Assembly: GCA_963676845.2 (NCBI GenBank)
Contig: CAXXKK010000032.1
Span: 1-64,000, forward strand
Source: G963662675 sp963676845
GTDB taxonomy: Bacteria > Bacteroidota > Bacteroidia > Bacteroidales > Prolixibacteraceae
DNA: 64,000 nucleotides
Direction of reading: 5' to 3'
Shown here: piece after piece, positions 44,263-54,568 of the stretch
Layout of the letters: each line of letters begins with the position of its first letter
Position numbering within the stretch: the first letter of the stretch is position 1
Notes under the pieces: model-generated
The model's input: the letters and a program-made list of their open reading frames with translations, nothing else
The model's database searches: none
What the model was told of the DNA's origin: nothing
Position numbers and translations under genes: made by a program

Positions 44263-44958
44263 ATGTCTGATATTAAGCTCATAACTGTTGCAGGACCTCC
44301 TTCGTCTGGGAAAACATCAATTATCATTAAAATGATTGAAAGTGTTTCCGGTTTAAAGGAACAATGTGGGGTCATAAAATTTGACTGTATAAGTTCGTTG
44401 GATGAAGAAAGTTATTCGCAACATGGAATTACTTCAAGTACAGGAATTGCCGGGAATTTGTGTCCCGATCATTACTTCGTTTCCAATATTGAAGAATGTT
44501 TTCAGTGGGCTAAAGGTCATCAATTTAATACTCTTATTACGGAGAGTGCCGGTTTGTGTAACCGATGTGCCCCTCACCTGAAAGATATGCTGGCTATTTG
44601 TGTGCTTGATAATTTAAGTGGCATTAATACTCCCTTGAAAACAGGACCTATGTTAAAATTGGCCGATGTAGTTGTCGTTACGAAAAGTGATTTGGTGTCG
44701 CAGGCAGAAAGGGAGGTTTTTCGTTTTAAAATTCAGCAGGTAAATCCCAAGGCAAAAGTGCTTTTTATAAATGGGATAACTGGGCAGGGAGCAGATAAGC
44801 TGGCATCAGAAATTATGGGATCGAAAGCTGTTGAGTCTTCTCAGAATTTAAAATTACGTTTTGCCATGCCGGCAGCCTTGTGTTCATATTGTTTGGGTGA
44901 AACCCGGGTAGGTGAAGATTACCAGGTAGGTTTAAATCGAAAAATAAAGTTGTCATGA
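44263..44958 (+). CDS. HypB/CobW-like P-loop GTPase with Cys motifs
   Basis: 231 aa from ATG at 44263; the TTG two codons earlier is less likely. Walker A is VAGPPSSGKTSIIIKMIES at the N-terminus, the switch region contains TLITESAGLCNRCAPHL with a CxxC near residue 100, and the guanine motif is VVTKSDLVS near 148 (TKSD in place of NKxD). A second CxxC lies in ALCSYCLGETRVG near the C-terminus. This layout fits metal-delivery GTPases such as HypB, UreG and CobW. Its stop overlaps the ATG of the next gene by 4 bases. Confidence 0.8.
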   Translation: MSDIKLITVAGPPSSGKTSIIIKMIESVSGLKEQCGVIKFDCISSLDEESYSQHGITSSTGIAGNLCPDHYFVSNIEECFQWAKGHQFNTLITESAGLCNRCAPHLKDMLAICVLDNLSGINTPLKTGPMLKLADVVVVTKSDLVSQAEREVFRFKIQQVNPKAKVLFINGITGQGADKLASEIMGSKAVESSQNLKLRFAMPAALCSYCLGETRVGEDYQVGLNRKIKLS

Positions 44959-45986
44959 GTAAAAGTGGAGAAATACTTTATAGACCCTTAAAGGATTTGG
45001 TTAAAGAACAACCTGTGATTAGCGATTTCTTAAAATCATATTCCATTGAAGCGAATGGGCATTCTTTTGCGGAAACAATGGAGCTTATGTCCGATGACTT
45101 TTGGGATGCGAATTTTACCACGGGAGAAGAACTTACCCAGCTGTTTTTCGAGTTTGTTACAGGAATGGAAGAAGTGGCAGGTGAAGGGAAGATTGAATCG
45201 CTGGAAGTTTTAGCTGGATATGATAAAAATGGGAATCCTGAAACTTGTAATCTTCAAATTTGTCCCGGAGAAATAACTTGTATTGTTGGTCCTACTGGTT
45301 CAGGAAAAAGTCGCTTGTTGGCTGACATTGAATGGCTGGCAAACAATGATACTCCAACGAAACGCCGCATTTTACTGAATGGCTCTTTGCCGGATGAAAA
45401 TATAAAAAACAACTTCGGAGGTAAGCTGATTGCTCAGATTACGCAGAATATGAATTTTGTTCTCGATATGGATGTAAAAAGCTTTTTGATGTTGCATGCT
45501 CAAAGCCGTTTCCTGGATAAAGCAGAGGATAAAGTTCAGGAAGTGATTGAGCTGGCTAATGAATTGTCGGGTGAAACTTTCCTTCCAGATACTCCTGTTA
45601 CTTTTTTGAGTGGTGGACAGTCACGTGCCTTGATGATTGCAGATGTGGCTTGCATTGGTCAGGCTCCGATTGTGTTGATTGATGAAATTGAAAATGCCGG
45701 AGTGGATAAAAAGAAAGCACTGGAACTGTTGATTAGTCAGGAGAAGATTGTGCTTATGGCAACTCATGATCCGTTGCTTATTCTGCAGGCTGATCGTCGT
45801 GTGGTGATAAAAAATGGTGGCATGCACAAAATCATTACGACAAACGAGAAGGAAAGAGCATTCTATAGCGAACTTGAAAAAATTGATGCGACCATGCAAA
45901 AAGCCAGGGAATTCTTCCGAAAGGGAAATCAACTGGAGGGTGAAGAGCAAGCGGATTTAATCACAAATTATTCTTTTCGCATTTAA
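44955..45986 (+). CDS. Stand-alone ABC ATPase with N-terminal helical module
   Basis: 343 aa with no membrane segment. Residues about 1-75 (PLKDLVKEQPVISDFLKSYS ... TTGEELTQLFFEFVTGM) look like the helical module of the two binding-protein-like neighbours. The cassette has Walker A CIVGPTGSGKSRLLADIE near residue 112, signature VTFLSGGQSRALMIADVA near 215, Walker B PIVLIDEIENAGV near 235 and H-loop VLMATHDPLLIL near 260. Being soluble and coupled to the GTPase, it is more likely a mechanical or chaperone ATPase than a transporter subunit. It closes the cluster. Confidence 0.8.
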   Translation: MSKSGEILYRPLKDLVKEQPVISDFLKSYSIEANGHSFAETMELMSDDFWDANFTTGEELTQLFFEFVTGMEEVAGEGKIESLEVLAGYDKNGNPETCNLQICPGEITCIVGPTGSGKSRLLADIEWLANNDTPTKRRILLNGSLPDENIKNNFGGKLIAQITQNMNFVLDMDVKSFLMLHAQSRFLDKAEDKVQEVIELANELSGETFLPDTPVTFLSGGQSRALMIADVACIGQAPIVLIDEIENAGVDKKKALELLISQEKIVLMATHDPLLILQADRRVVIKNGGMHKIITTNEKERAFYSELEKIDATMQKAREFFRKGNQLEGEEQADLITNYSFRI

Positions 45987-46156
45987 TATCTATTCTGTAG
46001 TCAATTCTTTGGGCTGGATTCGTAGGCCATTTATAATTAAGCATTCACCTTATTTTTAGGTTGATCCGTCAAGGATTTCAGTATTTTAATCGATAAAATG
46101 AACATTGTGGAATAATTTAAGCTTTCTTTGTAGGATGTTTTTTCAGAAGGAAGCTT

Positions 46157-47911
46157 ATGGCAGGAAAAAGAAAAACACAAAAAGATAGTATAAACAGAAA
46201 GAATAGTGTATTTGGCCTTTTGAAACCCTATCGCGGGAAAATTGCATTGTTGGTCATTTTTGCATTATTGAGTAATGGGATGAACCTGCTGATCCCTCAG
46301 ATTATTTCTCAGGGAATTGATTCTTATCAGGCTGGAGAGTTTAATCTACAGCTAATCCTTATCGAATTTATAGTTGCATCATCTGTCATATTTATCTTTG
46401 GCTATTCTCAGGCTATTGTACAAACTATTACTTCGGAAAAAGTAGCTTTTAATTTAAGAGAACAACTTTCAAATAAAATTTCCAGACAGGGATTTACATT
46501 CATCCAGAAGTCAGATCCATCAAAACTTCTTACCAATCTAACCTCGGACATGGATTCGATTAAGATGTTTGTAGGTCAGGCTGTTGCTAATATTGCATCG
46601 TCGGTATTTATTATCATTGGAGCCAGTGCTTTATTATTGATGATTAACTGGAGGTTGGCAGTCCCTGTTATCGGGATGATTCCTATTATAGCGTTGGCAT
46701 TTGCCTATGTGTTTAAAAAAGTAAATGTTCTTTTTAGAAGAAGTAGAGAAGTAATTGACTGGCTAAATAAAGTAATCAATGAGAGCATTCTGGGTTCGGC
46801 AATTATTCGGGTATTAAACTCGCAGCATCTGGAGTATAAGAAATTTATAGAGGCTAGCAATGAGGCTAAAAATCTAGGTGTTTCTATCTTGAATTTATTT
46901 GCAACGCTTATTCCTGTAATCACTTTTGTTTCTAACCTTGCAATATTATCTATCCTGATATTGGGAGGGCATTTGGTAATTACTGACAGTTTAACCCTGG
47001 GTGAGTTTGCAGCCTTTAATAGTTATGTGGCTATTTTGATCTTCCCAATAATGGTAATCGGGTTTATGAGTAATATCATTGCTCAATCGTCAGCATCCTA
47101 TGAACGTATCAACAGGGTAATGCAAGCCCCTGAAACAGCAGATAAGGGAACTGTTGATGGTTCTTTGACCGGAGAAATTGAAGTAAATGACGTTTCTCTA
47201 ATTTATAATGATAAACCAACCCTGAAAAACGTTTCTTTTTCTATTAAAGCAGGAACAAGAACAGCAATTATTGGTCCCACAGCCGCGGGGAAAAGCCAGT
47301 TGCTTTACCTTCTTACAGGACTTATTCAACCCGACAAAGGAACTATAAAATTTGATGGGATTAAACTTGAAGACTATCTTAAGAAAAAGTTCTATCAGCA
47401 AGTTGGGTTTGTTTTTCAGGATAGTGTGATGTTCAATATGAGTCTAAGGGAGAATATTGCCTTTAATGAAACAGTAACGGAGGAATCCTTAAATAAGGCA
47501 GTCGAAACATCCGAGTTAAAAGATTTTATAAAGACTTTACCCAAAGGCATGGATACGATTGTTGCAGAGCGGGGCACTAGCCTTTCGGGAGGGCAAAAAC
47601 AACGGGTGATGCTTGCTCGTGCATTGGCACTGAATCCAAAAATATTGTTGTTGGATGATTTTACCGCCCGGGTAGACAAACAAACGGAAGATAGGATTCT
47701 TCGTAATGTAAGGGAAAATTATCCGGATATTACTTTGATCTCTATTTCCCAAAAAATTGCCCCGGTAAGTGATTTTGATCAAATTATATTGTTAATGGAA
47801 GGTGAAATCGTTGCTACCGGAAAACACAAAGATTTGTTAAAAACATGCCCTGAATATATTCAGATTTATAATTCACAAAGAAGTACAAGTCATTATGAAT
47901 TACGATCTTAG
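46157..47911 (+). CDS. ABC exporter half-transporter A (degenerate NBD)
   Basis: 584 aa: six membrane helices (residues about 25-310) then an ATPase domain. Walker A AIIGPTAAGKSQLLYLLTGL and signature GTSLSGGQKQRVMLARALAL are normal. Walker B is ILLLDDFTARVDKQ, with Asp in place of the catalytic Glu, and the H-loop reads LISISQKIAPVSD, with Gln in place of His. It overlaps the start of half-transporter B by 17 bases. Together they form a heterodimeric type IV exporter (LmrCD/TM287-288-like) with one weak ATP site. Substrate is unknown; drugs, lipids or peptides are usual for the family. Confidence 0.92.
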   Translation: MAGKRKTQKDSINRKNSVFGLLKPYRGKIALLVIFALLSNGMNLLIPQIISQGIDSYQAGEFNLQLILIEFIVASSVIFIFGYSQAIVQTITSEKVAFNLREQLSNKISRQGFTFIQKSDPSKLLTNLTSDMDSIKMFVGQAVANIASSVFIIIGASALLLMINWRLAVPVIGMIPIIALAFAYVFKKVNVLFRRSREVIDWLNKVINESILGSAIIRVLNSQHLEYKKFIEASNEAKNLGVSILNLFATLIPVITFVSNLAILSILILGGHLVITDSLTLGEFAAFNSYVAILIFPIMVIGFMSNIIAQSSASYERINRVMQAPETADKGTVDGSLTGEIEVNDVSLIYNDKPTLKNVSFSIKAGTRTAIIGPTAAGKSQLLYLLTGLIQPDKGTIKFDGIKLEDYLKKKFYQQVGFVFQDSVMFNMSLRENIAFNETVTEESLNKAVETSELKDFIKTLPKGMDTIVAERGTSLSGGQKQRVMLARALALNPKILLLDDFTARVDKQTEDRILRNVRENYPDITLISISQKIAPVSDFDQIILLMEGEIVATGKHKDLLKTCPEYIQIYNSQRSTSHYELRS

Positions 47912-49679
47912 TAAGGATATACAGGAGGAGGCTGAAAAGCAAAATAGTAAAAGGTCAAGGAAGACTGATATTCAGTCTTTAAAGACTTTGGTTGCTCACA
48001 TGGTTGATGAAAAGCGGATATTAATTCTTGCGACTATCGCTATGGTTGTTACCGCTATCCTGAATTTATTGGGACCATATATTATTGGTTATACTATTGA
48101 TAATTACATACAGTATAAGCAGTTTGATGGTGTGTTGAAATATGGTAGTATTCTATTGGGAATGTATATTGTTGCTTTAGCCGCAGGCTATCTGCAAACT
48201 AAGCTTATGGGAACAGTGGGACAAAATATGCTTTATGCACTAAGGAATTCCGTGTTTTGTAAGCTTCAGGAGTTACCACTCGACTTTTTCAACCAAAACA
48301 GGGCTGGGGACTTGATTTCCAGAATAAATAATGATACCGAGAAAATTAATCAATTTTTTTCTCAGTCATTAATGCAGTTTGTTCGTTCCATTTTGATAAT
48401 GATTGGTGCCGGAATATTTCTTTTATCCATTAATCTTGAATTAGGATCGGCGGCTTTGGTTCCGGCAATTGTTATTTGGCTGTTCACAAGATCTACTTCT
48501 TATTGGGTGAAGAGCAGAAATAAGACCAGTTTAAAACACGAAGGAAAATTGAGTTCTGAGGTTCAGGAAAACCTGGCCAATTTCAAGGTTGTGGTTGCTT
48601 TTGATCGTCGCGATTATTTCCGTGAACGCTTTAATATTGCTAATAAGGAAAATTATTCCGCAGCAGTAAAAGCAGGAATTTCGAATACTTTGTATATGCC
48701 GGTTTATACTTTCTTTTCCAATATTGGACAGATGATCGTTCTTGTTTTCGGAATTTACCTGATTGCGAATGGAAGTTTCACTGTCGGATTATTGGTAAGT
48801 TTTCTTACATATATTACTAATTTTTATAATCCCCTTAGGCAACTGGCTACTTTATGGGCTAACTTTCAACGTGCCATGGCTGCCTGGGATCGTGTATTAA
48901 GAATTCTGAATTTGAGAAGTAATATGCCTGTAATTGATCATGAAAAAGAAGCGGAATCTGCATCTCTTATTTCATTTAAGGATGTGTCTTTTACATATCC
49001 TAACGGCAAGGAAGTTCTGCATCAAATTAACTTCGATTTGGAAAGGGGAAAAACATATGCTTTTGTTGGACCAACTGGCGGAGGAAAAACAACAACTGCA
49101 TCATTGGTTGCTCGTTTGTATGATCCAACATTAGGTAATATTTATTTGGATGGAAGGGATATTCGATCTTATAAACCGGAAGAACGTGTACGTAAGATTG
49201 GCTTTATTCTACAAGATCCATTCTTATTTAGCGGAACTGTTCGTGAAAACATATTGTACGGAAATGAGAATTTCAGGAAATTAAAGAATAAAGATCTTCA
49301 ACAGGTTTTAAAAGATGCCGGACTTGAGTCTTTGCTTCAACGTTTCGATGATGGTTTAGATACGAAAGTAGGACTTACAAATGATGAAATTAGCTTGGGA
49401 CAAAAGCAAATTATTGCCTTTATTCGTGCTGTACTTCGTCAACCAGACCTTTTAATTTTAGATGAAGCAACTGCAAATATAGATACTGTAACAGAACAAC
49501 AACTGGAAGATATTTTACAAAAACTACCATCAACTACTACAAAAGTAATTATTGCCCACCGGCTAAATACCATTGAAAATGCGGATGAAATTTATTTCGT
49601 AAATACTGGTGAAGTTATTCGTGCAGGTTCTCTTGGTGATGCTGTGACCTTGCTTATGCAGGGAAAAATGGGAAATTAA
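47895..49679 (+). CDS. ABC exporter half-transporter B (catalytic NBD)
   Basis: 594 aa: six membrane helices (about residues 40-330) and an ATPase domain. Walker A FVGPTGGGKTTTASLVARLY, Walker B LLILDEATANIDTVTEQQL with the catalytic Glu, and H-loop KVIIAHRLNTIENADEI are all canonical. The signature is changed: NDEISLGQKQIIAFIRAVLR in place of LSGGQ. That altered signature faces the altered Walker B and H-loop of subunit A, so one composite site is degenerate and the other complete, as in known asymmetric exporters. Confidence 0.93.
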   Translation: MNYDLSKDIQEEAEKQNSKRSRKTDIQSLKTLVAHMVDEKRILILATIAMVVTAILNLLGPYIIGYTIDNYIQYKQFDGVLKYGSILLGMYIVALAAGYLQTKLMGTVGQNMLYALRNSVFCKLQELPLDFFNQNRAGDLISRINNDTEKINQFFSQSLMQFVRSILIMIGAGIFLLSINLELGSAALVPAIVIWLFTRSTSYWVKSRNKTSLKHEGKLSSEVQENLANFKVVVAFDRRDYFRERFNIANKENYSAAVKAGISNTLYMPVYTFFSNIGQMIVLVFGIYLIANGSFTVGLLVSFLTYITNFYNPLRQLATLWANFQRAMAAWDRVLRILNLRSNMPVIDHEKEAESASLISFKDVSFTYPNGKEVLHQINFDLERGKTYAFVGPTGGGKTTTASLVARLYDPTLGNIYLDGRDIRSYKPEERVRKIGFILQDPFLFSGTVRENILYGNENFRKLKNKDLQQVLKDAGLESLLQRFDDGLDTKVGLTNDEISLGQKQIIAFIRAVLRQPDLLILDEATANIDTVTEQQLEDILQKLPSTTTKVIIAHRLNTIENADEIYFVNTGEVIRAGSLGDAVTLLMQGKMGN

Positions 49680-49809
49680 AATTTTCAGGCTCATTTTATT
49701 AATTTTGTTTTGTGTTCTTAATCATTATTGGAAGTGTTGGGTTTGAAAACATTTTTCCTACATTTAGGAAGCATGTTTTTTCTGTTTGTTTGTTTTAAGA
49801 TTTGCCCCC

Positions 49810-52800
49810 ATGTTTTCAACTACCAACCTTGCTCAGGATATTAATATTTCAGAGGTTTTTGATGTTAAAGAACTTCAACATTTACAAGATTTGTTTTCAG
49901 AGGTTCATCAGGTCGCCTCGCTCATTACTCTTCCTAATGGTGTTCCCTTGACAAATCCTTCTGGCTTTTGTAGATTTTGCAGTTTAGTCCGATCAACAGA
50001 AAGAGGGACGTATAATTGTATTTGTTCAGATTCAGCTTTAAGTAAATTAGATCCGGAGAGAATAACTGTTAAAAAGTGTCAGAGTGCTGGTCTTTGGGGT
50101 GCAAGAGTAAGTATTACCGTCGGGATGCATCATGTGGGTAACTGGATGATTGGACAGTTGAGAACGGATGATAATCAGGAAGAAGATATTCGGAAGTACG
50201 CAAAAGAAATTGGACTGGATGAGGAAGTGCTTTTTGAAGCATATCAGGAAGTGCCTGTTATGGATGAAAAGAAATTCAGGAAAATTGCTGATTTATTATC
50301 TGTTTTTGTAAAACAGATTTCAGATAATGCATACAAGCAAATTAAAATAAAGGAATCGAACAAAGAACTGATAAAAATAACAGAGAACTTACCGGAAATC
50401 GTATGGAAGGGTGAATACGACCCTCAAAGCAGAAGTTTGTATAAGCCATTTATATCTACTGTCGCAGATGATCTTCTGGAACTTCCATCGGGAACAATTA
50501 ATAATGATTTTGAAAACTTCTTTTCACATGTAGAGCCGAAACTGGCAGATAAATTAAAAAATGATTTTTTCGAAGAAATTAGTCGTTCAGACGTTATTAA
50601 CTCAGGTGTTTATCCCATTAGTAAGGCAAATGGAGAGGTGGCTTGGTTTGAAAGCAGAGGGAAAGCTCATAAAGATGGAGATAAGTATCAGGTATATGGT
50701 GTTACTGAAGATATAACAGAGAAGAGGAAGGTAACTAATGAGTTGGCTGAGAGTAAAATGTTACTTGAGAAGATTACCGATAACCTCCCTAATTTATTTG
50801 TTTCCATCATTGAAAAAGATTTTACAATTGGTTTTTCAGTAGGTAATGAATTTAAAAGAATTAATCTGGATCCCAATTCATTTATTGGATTGTCTCTTGA
50901 GGATTTATTAAGAGAACAGCAGTATGAATATGTGAAAAAGATTTTTCAGAAAACATTTGAGGGAGAAGAGTGTCAATTTGAGTTGAAAGTTAATGATCAT
51001 TTTTTGAAGGTGAATACAATTCCACTAAAGGATGTAAATAGGGAAACTGAGCGAATTTTATCTGTAGCAGAGAATATTAGTTTTTATAAAGAAAAAGAAA
51101 GAGAAATTGAAGAGGCGCGAAAGAAGGAGCATATTGTAAAAGAAAGACTTCGCCTGGCGATGGATGTTACCCTTGACGGACCATGGGATTGGGATTTGAA
51201 AACCAATAAAGTACATTATTCTGATAGATGGAAAGAAATACTGGGATATAATCCGGATGAGTTGTCTGATGACATAGGTGTATGGGCAGGCTTACTTAAT
51301 CCGAAATATTCAGATGCAGTAACTGAAGTCTTTCAGAAGCATATAGCTGGAGGACTGAGAAAATTTGAAGTTGAGTTTCAAATGAAGCATAAGGATGGGC
51401 ACTGGGTGGATATTCTTTCCCGTGCAAAAGCTATTTTCGATGATCAGGGGAAAGCTGTAAGGCTAATAGGAACTCACATTGATATTACCGAAGAGAAAAA
51501 GGCAAAACTCCTTGTTGAAGAAAATGAGAAAAGATTTCGTGAACTGGCAGAACATCTTCCAAGTGGAATTGCTGTGTACAAACCAGTAGAAGTGAATGAT
51601 GATTTTGTGTTTATTGATTTTAACAAAGCGGCAGAGAGAATTACTAATGCAACAAAGGAATCTATAATTGGGAATACACTCCTTAATGCTTTCCCGAATA
51701 TGAGAGGGAACCCCCTGCATAATGCATTAATGGAGGTAAACAGAACCGGACAATACAAATACATTCCTCCTTTTTACTACAAAGATGATGTCAGGGAAGG
51801 GTGGCGTGAGAATTATATTTATAAGCTGCCTAATGATGAAATTGTTGCCATATTTAAGGATGTGACCGATTTGAAAGTTTCTGAGTTAAAAATGATTGAG
51901 CAAAATCAAAGATTAGTAGAAGCTAAGGAATTAGCTGAGCAAAATGAATATCGTTTCCGGGCTCTTCACAATGCTTCCTTCGGTGGAATTGTTATTCACG
52001 ACAAAGGAGTAATACTCGATTGCAATTATGGACTTTCTAAAATGACCGGTTTTTCTCATAATGAATTAATAGGAATGGATGGTTTGCTTTTAATAGCAGA
52101 AGAATATCGTGAGTCGGTGATGAATAATATTAATTCTGAATACGAAAAATCGTATGAAGCTGCAGGTCTCAGAAAAAATGGAGAGAAATATCCCATGAGG
52201 CTGGAAGCCCGCATGATTCCATACAACGGGAAACTGGCACGGGTTGTTGAGTTTCGGGATGTCACGGATATAAAAGAATCAGAAAGAGCATTAATTGAGG
52301 CAAAGGAAAAAGCAGAAGAGTCAGATCGTTTAAAAACAGCGTTCCTTGCTAACATGAGTCATGAAATCAGAACTCCCATGAATGGGATACTCGGATTTAT
52401 CGAATTGTTACAAATGCCTGACTTAACGGAGGAGCAGCGAGAGGATTTTTGGCATACCATTAATATTAGTGGAGAACGGTTAATGAGTACGATAAATGAT
52501 ATTATTGAACTTTCTAAAATTGAAATAGGTGATATCCCATTACTCGTTCAGGAGGTTGATTTAGAAGAGTTGTTTAAATATCACATTGATTTTTTCACTT
52601 CCCGAAGCCAGCTTTAAAGGGCTTAGCCTTAAGTATGAAATTCCTTCAGAATATGAACAACTATCGATTTTATTCAGATAGAAATAAGCTGGATTCTATT
52701 TTAACGAACCTCATTAAAAATGCGTTTAAATTTACCCATAAAGGGGGGATAACCTTCGGTTGTGAAAGGGATGGAGATGAGCTTAGATTTTATGTGAAAG

Positions 52801-53480
52801 ATACCGGAACAGGAATAAAAAATGACAAACTGGCTGTGATCTTTGATCGATTTATTCAGGCCGACATGAAATTATCCAGAGGGTATGAAGGAAGTGGACT
52901 GGGGCTTGCAATTTGTAAAGGATATACAGAAAAACTAGGTGGTAGAATATGGGCTGAATCAGAATGGGGCAAGGGAAGTACTTTTTATTTTACGATAAAT
53001 AATGTTCCGGTTAAGGACAAAGAAATTTTGGGAAAAGGAGGAAAAAGTATGAGTAGTAGTAAAAAATATGAGCAAATAGATGAATATGAAAGAACTCTAC
53101 TTTTGGTAGAAGATGATGATTCCAGCGCAATGTTCTTAGAAGTGATTCTTGAGGGGCTTAAGTGTAAAATTATTCGGGCAGTTAACGGGATTGATGCAAT
53201 TCAAAAGTTTGAGAATAACCCGGATATTGCTCTTGTTCTTATGGATATTAAGTTGCCGGAAATGGATGGAATTGAAGCAACAAAAAAAATAAAGTTGATT
53301 AATAAAAATGTACCGGTTATTGCGCAAACCGCCTATGCTTTTAAAGAAGATGCTGAAAAGTTTAAAAAAGCAGGCTGTGATGATTACATTTCAAAACCAA
53401 TAAAAAAGAAAGCTTTTGCTCGATATTGTGAATCGGTATTTGTAATCACAGCTTCGAATAGTCTAAAGTTGAATTTTTGA
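49810..53480 (+). pseudogene. PocR-PAS hybrid histidine kinase, two frameshifts
   Basis: From ATG at 49810 the protein has a PocR-type sensor (residues about 15-190, Cys-rich: GFCRFCSLVRSTERGTYNCI), several PAS domains (e.g. MDVTLDGPWDWDLKTNKVHY), HisKA with the phospho-His in NMSHEIRTPMNGILGFIELL, and stops at 52617. Homology continues after a shift near 52600 (PEASFKGLSLKYEIPSEYEQ) and another near 52670 (FYSDRNKLDSILTNLIKNAF). It then reads through the ATPase (DTGTGI, GSGLGLAI) and a receiver with Asp in LVLMDIKLPEMDG. Each junction fits one extra base. Joined length is about 1,220 aa. As read, the first product lacks its ATPase and should be inactive. Confidence 0.85.
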
Positions 53481-53730
53481 ATGTATCTGATTCGATCCTT
53501 CGGCTTATGCAGATATTTTCGTTCATACAGACAAAATATACAATTCGTAAAAATTTATATACTGTTCATAATATTTATTCATTTTCAATTGACATAATTA
53601 TTAATTGTTTGTAAATTGATCGTCATAATCTTTGTATTGACTCTTTTTATATGTTGCTTGTTTATTGTGAATGAAGCAGAATGAGTCAATAATTATAATC
53701 AATTACTAATTATTAAAATTAAGTTTTACT

Positions 53731-54087
53731 ATGGCAGGATTAAATGACGCCAGAAGACGTGATTTTGTTTCCCAGTTGATTGTTATCCTGGAGCAGAATG
53801 CATCGTTACTAACCGAAAAGGGCTTTGACCCAACAACAAAAATTACACAGTTAAAAGAAGAGTTAACTACAGCAGATGACACCGAAGGAAAACAGCTGGA
53901 AGCAATGGCTGCTGCTAAAGATGCCACTAAATTAGCAAAAGACTCTCTGAAGGTTGCTTATGCCGATGGCTCTGCAACAGTTGATTTGATTACCGGTTTG
54001 CTAGGTAAAAAGGATAACCTGGTTCTGGAAATTAAAAAGATTAGAAAAACAGGAAAGGCAAAAGCTAAACCGGAAGCTGATTCTTAA
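53731..54087 (+). CDS. Small helical protein, unknown
   Basis: 118 aa, no signal peptide or membrane segment. The sequence is almost wholly alpha-helical and charged: MAGLNDARRRDFVSQLIVIL, TTADDTEGKQLEAMAAAKDA, LKVAYADGSATVDLITGLLG, with a basic tail KTGKAKAKPEADS. The A/K-rich C-terminus could bind nucleic acid. I recall similar anonymous proteins in Bacteroidota but no function. It ends in a strong terminator, so it is an independent gene, not part of the CRISPR operon. Confidence 0.65.
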   Translation: MAGLNDARRRDFVSQLIVILEQNASLLTEKGFDPTTKITQLKEELTTADDTEGKQLEAMAAAKDATKLAKDSLKVAYADGSATVDLITGLLGKKDNLVLEIKKIRKTGKAKAKPEADS

Positions 54088-54100
54088 AACTACATTTTAT

Positions 54101-54133
54101 GATCCGTTCCCTTAGCCCGGGACGGATCTTTTC
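54101..54133 (+). terminator. Terminator of the 118-aa protein gene
   Basis: GATCCGTTCCC pairs with GGGACGGATC (one bulge) around TTAGCCC and is followed by TTTTCTCCTTTT, 13 bases after the stop. Confidence 0.85.
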
Positions 54134-54224
54134 TCCTTTTATACTTCTCTGGTCTAGAAAATAGCCTCTCTTTCCTATCTCTTTATTTTTAGTAATAAGC
54201 TCCTAATTATTTGTTATATGGAAA

Positions 54225-54490
54225 CCATAGAAATTTCCTGTCCCAGACATCGATTGCTGGGGACAGGAAATTATCTTTCTGGGACGTCCCATCATAGATA
54301 TTTCCTATCCCATAGAATATATTTCTTAGGAAATATCTATGGTGGGATAGGAAATTATCATGAAACACCTGTCCCACAATCGTTCTCACCTATCCCAGAA
54401 GAGTTGTGGGCAAGGAAATTATTGTCCTCACCTTGGAAATTATCCTTATGGGATATCCCAGCAAGCTTATGGACAAGGAAATTATCGTTA
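54225..54490. repeat. Tandem hairpin repeats with GGAAATTATC tails
   Basis: GGAAATTATC occurs at 54266, 54350, 54435 and 54477, and GGAAATTATT at 54414. Most copies follow an inverted repeat with CCTGTCCC/GGGACAGG or CCTATCCC/GGGATAGG arms; the longest dyad runs 54304-54351. The 110-aa frame through this block is repeat-derived and not credible as a gene. Confidence 0.65.
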
Positions 54491-54568
54491 TTTCCAACTG
54501 GATTTTCTTGTTGGAGTGCCTGTATTTGTTGGTGGTTTAGCCTGGAGTGAGATGTTTGATGGGGATTT

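Noticed and set aside
54218..54550. 110-aa plus-strand frame with repeated GNY motifs
   Set aside because: It is a translation of the hairpin/GGAAATTATC repeat block; composition (many Trp, Cys, Ser, His) and the nucleotide palindromes argue against a real protein.
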